A DNA stretch of 64,000 nt, taken from Flavihumibacter solisilvae (GTDB taxonomy: Bacteria; Bacteroidota; Bacteroidia; Chitinophagales; Chitinophagaceae). Below are positions 63,296-64,000 of the stretch, piece by piece. A program made the translations under genes and the position numbers. The notes under the pieces were generated by a model. The model did no database searches, was not told the DNA's origin, and saw nothing but the letters and a program-made list of their open reading frames with translations. Numbering within the stretch: position 1 is the stretch's first letter; every line of letters starts with the position of its first letter. The stretch spans positions 124,001 through 188,000 of the forward strand of contig NZ_JSVC01000008.1 of assembly GCF_000814475.1 (NCBI RefSeq), given 5' to 3'.

Positions 63296-64000
63296 ATGAA
63301 AAAATCATCAATATCACTTCTTGTTGGAACAATAATGACTGTTGCCTGTAGTGAACAACCAACTGAAGGCAGCTTTGCTTACGACTATAATTTCCTTTTA
63401 CGGCACGATAGCAGCCTGGTTGAGTTAAAAGCCGGGAAAGCAGGCGTGCTGGTTTCCCCTAAATACCAGGGCAAAGTATTCACTTCTTCCGCCGATGGTA
63501 AAGGGGGGAGGAGTTTTGGCTGGATCAATTACAAAGCCTTTACCGCCCCTGAGGATTCACATATGAATGCATACGGTGGTGAGAACAGGCTTTGGCTGGG
63601 TCCGGAAGGCGGTAAATATTCGGTCTTCTTCCGGCCAGGTGATACAATGATTTTCAATAACTGGAAAACGCCTGCAGCAATCGATACGGAGAGCTGGGAT
63701 CTCGCATCAAAAGGTGACAGGTCGGTAACCCTGAAGAAACAAATGCAGGTCACCAATTATACCGGCAACAAACTCGATCTTCAGATAAACAGGACCGTTA
63801 CCATCCTTTCTAAAACTGAAATTGAAAATAACCTGCAGCTACAACTTGGTGATTCTATCAGCTTTGTAGGTTATTCCACTTCCAATCAACTGACCAACAC
63901 GGGCGGAACCGGATGGACTGAACAAACGGGCATGCCCTGCATCTGGATCCTTGACATGTTCAATCCCTCGCCTGCTACTACAGTTGTCATTCCATATAAA
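63296..64000 (+). CDS. DUF6786 family lipoprotein (3' end missing)
   Basis: The frame is open from the ATG at 63296 to the last base of the window (235 codons) and continues beyond. The N-terminus is a lipoprotein signal (SLLVGTIMTVACSEQ). The following region SFGWINYKAFTAPEDSHMNAYGGENRLWLGPEGG is the aldose-epimerase-like fold that I know from DUF6786 proteins. It follows GH172 at 11 bases and is probably in the same operon as GH116, FKBP-G3E and GH172. Its role is unknown. Confidence 0.8.
   Translation, partial: MKKSSISLLVGTIMTVACSEQPTEGSFAYDYNFLLRHDSSLVELKAGKAGVLVSPKYQGKVFTSSADGKGGRSFGWINYKAFTAPEDSHMNAYGGENRLWLGPEGGKYSVFFRPGDTMIFNNWKTPAAIDTESWDLASKGDRSVTLKKQMQVTNYTGNKLDLQINRTVTILSKTEIENNLQLQLGDSISFVGYSTSNQLTNTGGTGWTEQTGMPCIWILDMFNPSPATTVVIPYK

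Overview
The window looks like chromosomal DNA from a member of the Bacteroidota, most likely the Chitinophagaceae. The evidence is two SusC/SusD pairs, a FecI-type sigma factor, FecR and STN-SusC cascade, a type IX secretion C-terminal domain on an amylase, FlgD-like C-termini, many lipoproteins, and a family of NUMOD4/HNH proteins that I know from this phylum. The genus cannot be fixed from the sequence alone. No tRNA, rRNA, CRISPR array, insertion sequence or phage genes were seen.

Layout. 1-15583: a truncated GH78 rhamnosidase, then housekeeping, repair and stress genes: mnmD, a 3-methyladenine glycosylase, an ECF sigma factor, a cupredoxin remnant beside a di-heme cytochrome, ada, a serine hydrolase, an ABC permease, chrA and a groEL without groES. 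15587-21495: an S46 dipeptidyl-peptidase, a YbjQ protein, a membrane-anchored patatin and obg. 21498-26041: a phenylacetate operon paaA-B-C-D-G-I-Y on the minus strand. 26226-35946: a complete polysaccharide utilisation locus on the plus strand (sigma factor, FecR, STN-SusC, SusD, two GH30 enzymes). 35963-37661: tetR-paaE on the minus strand. 37819-47458: a PfkB kinase, a lamin-tail protein, asd behind a probable leader-peptide attenuator, a DsrE/DsrE/TsdA-like group, DUF2461, NUMOD4-HNH and ligA. 47536-58008: a starch-type Sus locus (GH13, NrtR regulator, SusC, SusD, and SusE/SusF-like proteins). 58182-64000: GH116, an FKBP-G3E GTPase fusion, GH172 and a truncated DUF6786 lipoprotein.

How the genes work together. 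The phenylacetate genes form one regulon in two pieces: PaaR-type palindromes lie in front of both paaA and tetR-paaE, and both pieces point the same way. If the intervening locus is removed, the order becomes tetR-paaE-paaABCDGIY, which suggests that the GH30 locus was inserted into an older operon. The two glycan loci use different regulators: a sigma/anti-sigma/STN relay for the GH30 locus, and an NrtR protein with repeated TGTGTA-N5-TACACA boxes in front of both GH13 and susC for the starch locus.

The observations I rate highest are: (1) an attenuator in front of asd whose leader peptide has 11 of its first 12 residues from the aspartate family (Met, Thr, Lys, Ile); (2) a single protein joining a SlyD-like FKBP domain to a CxCC G3E metallochaperone GTPase, which mirrors the SlyD-HypB partnership; (3) the split paa regulon with its matching operators; and (4) the NrtR box set of the starch locus.
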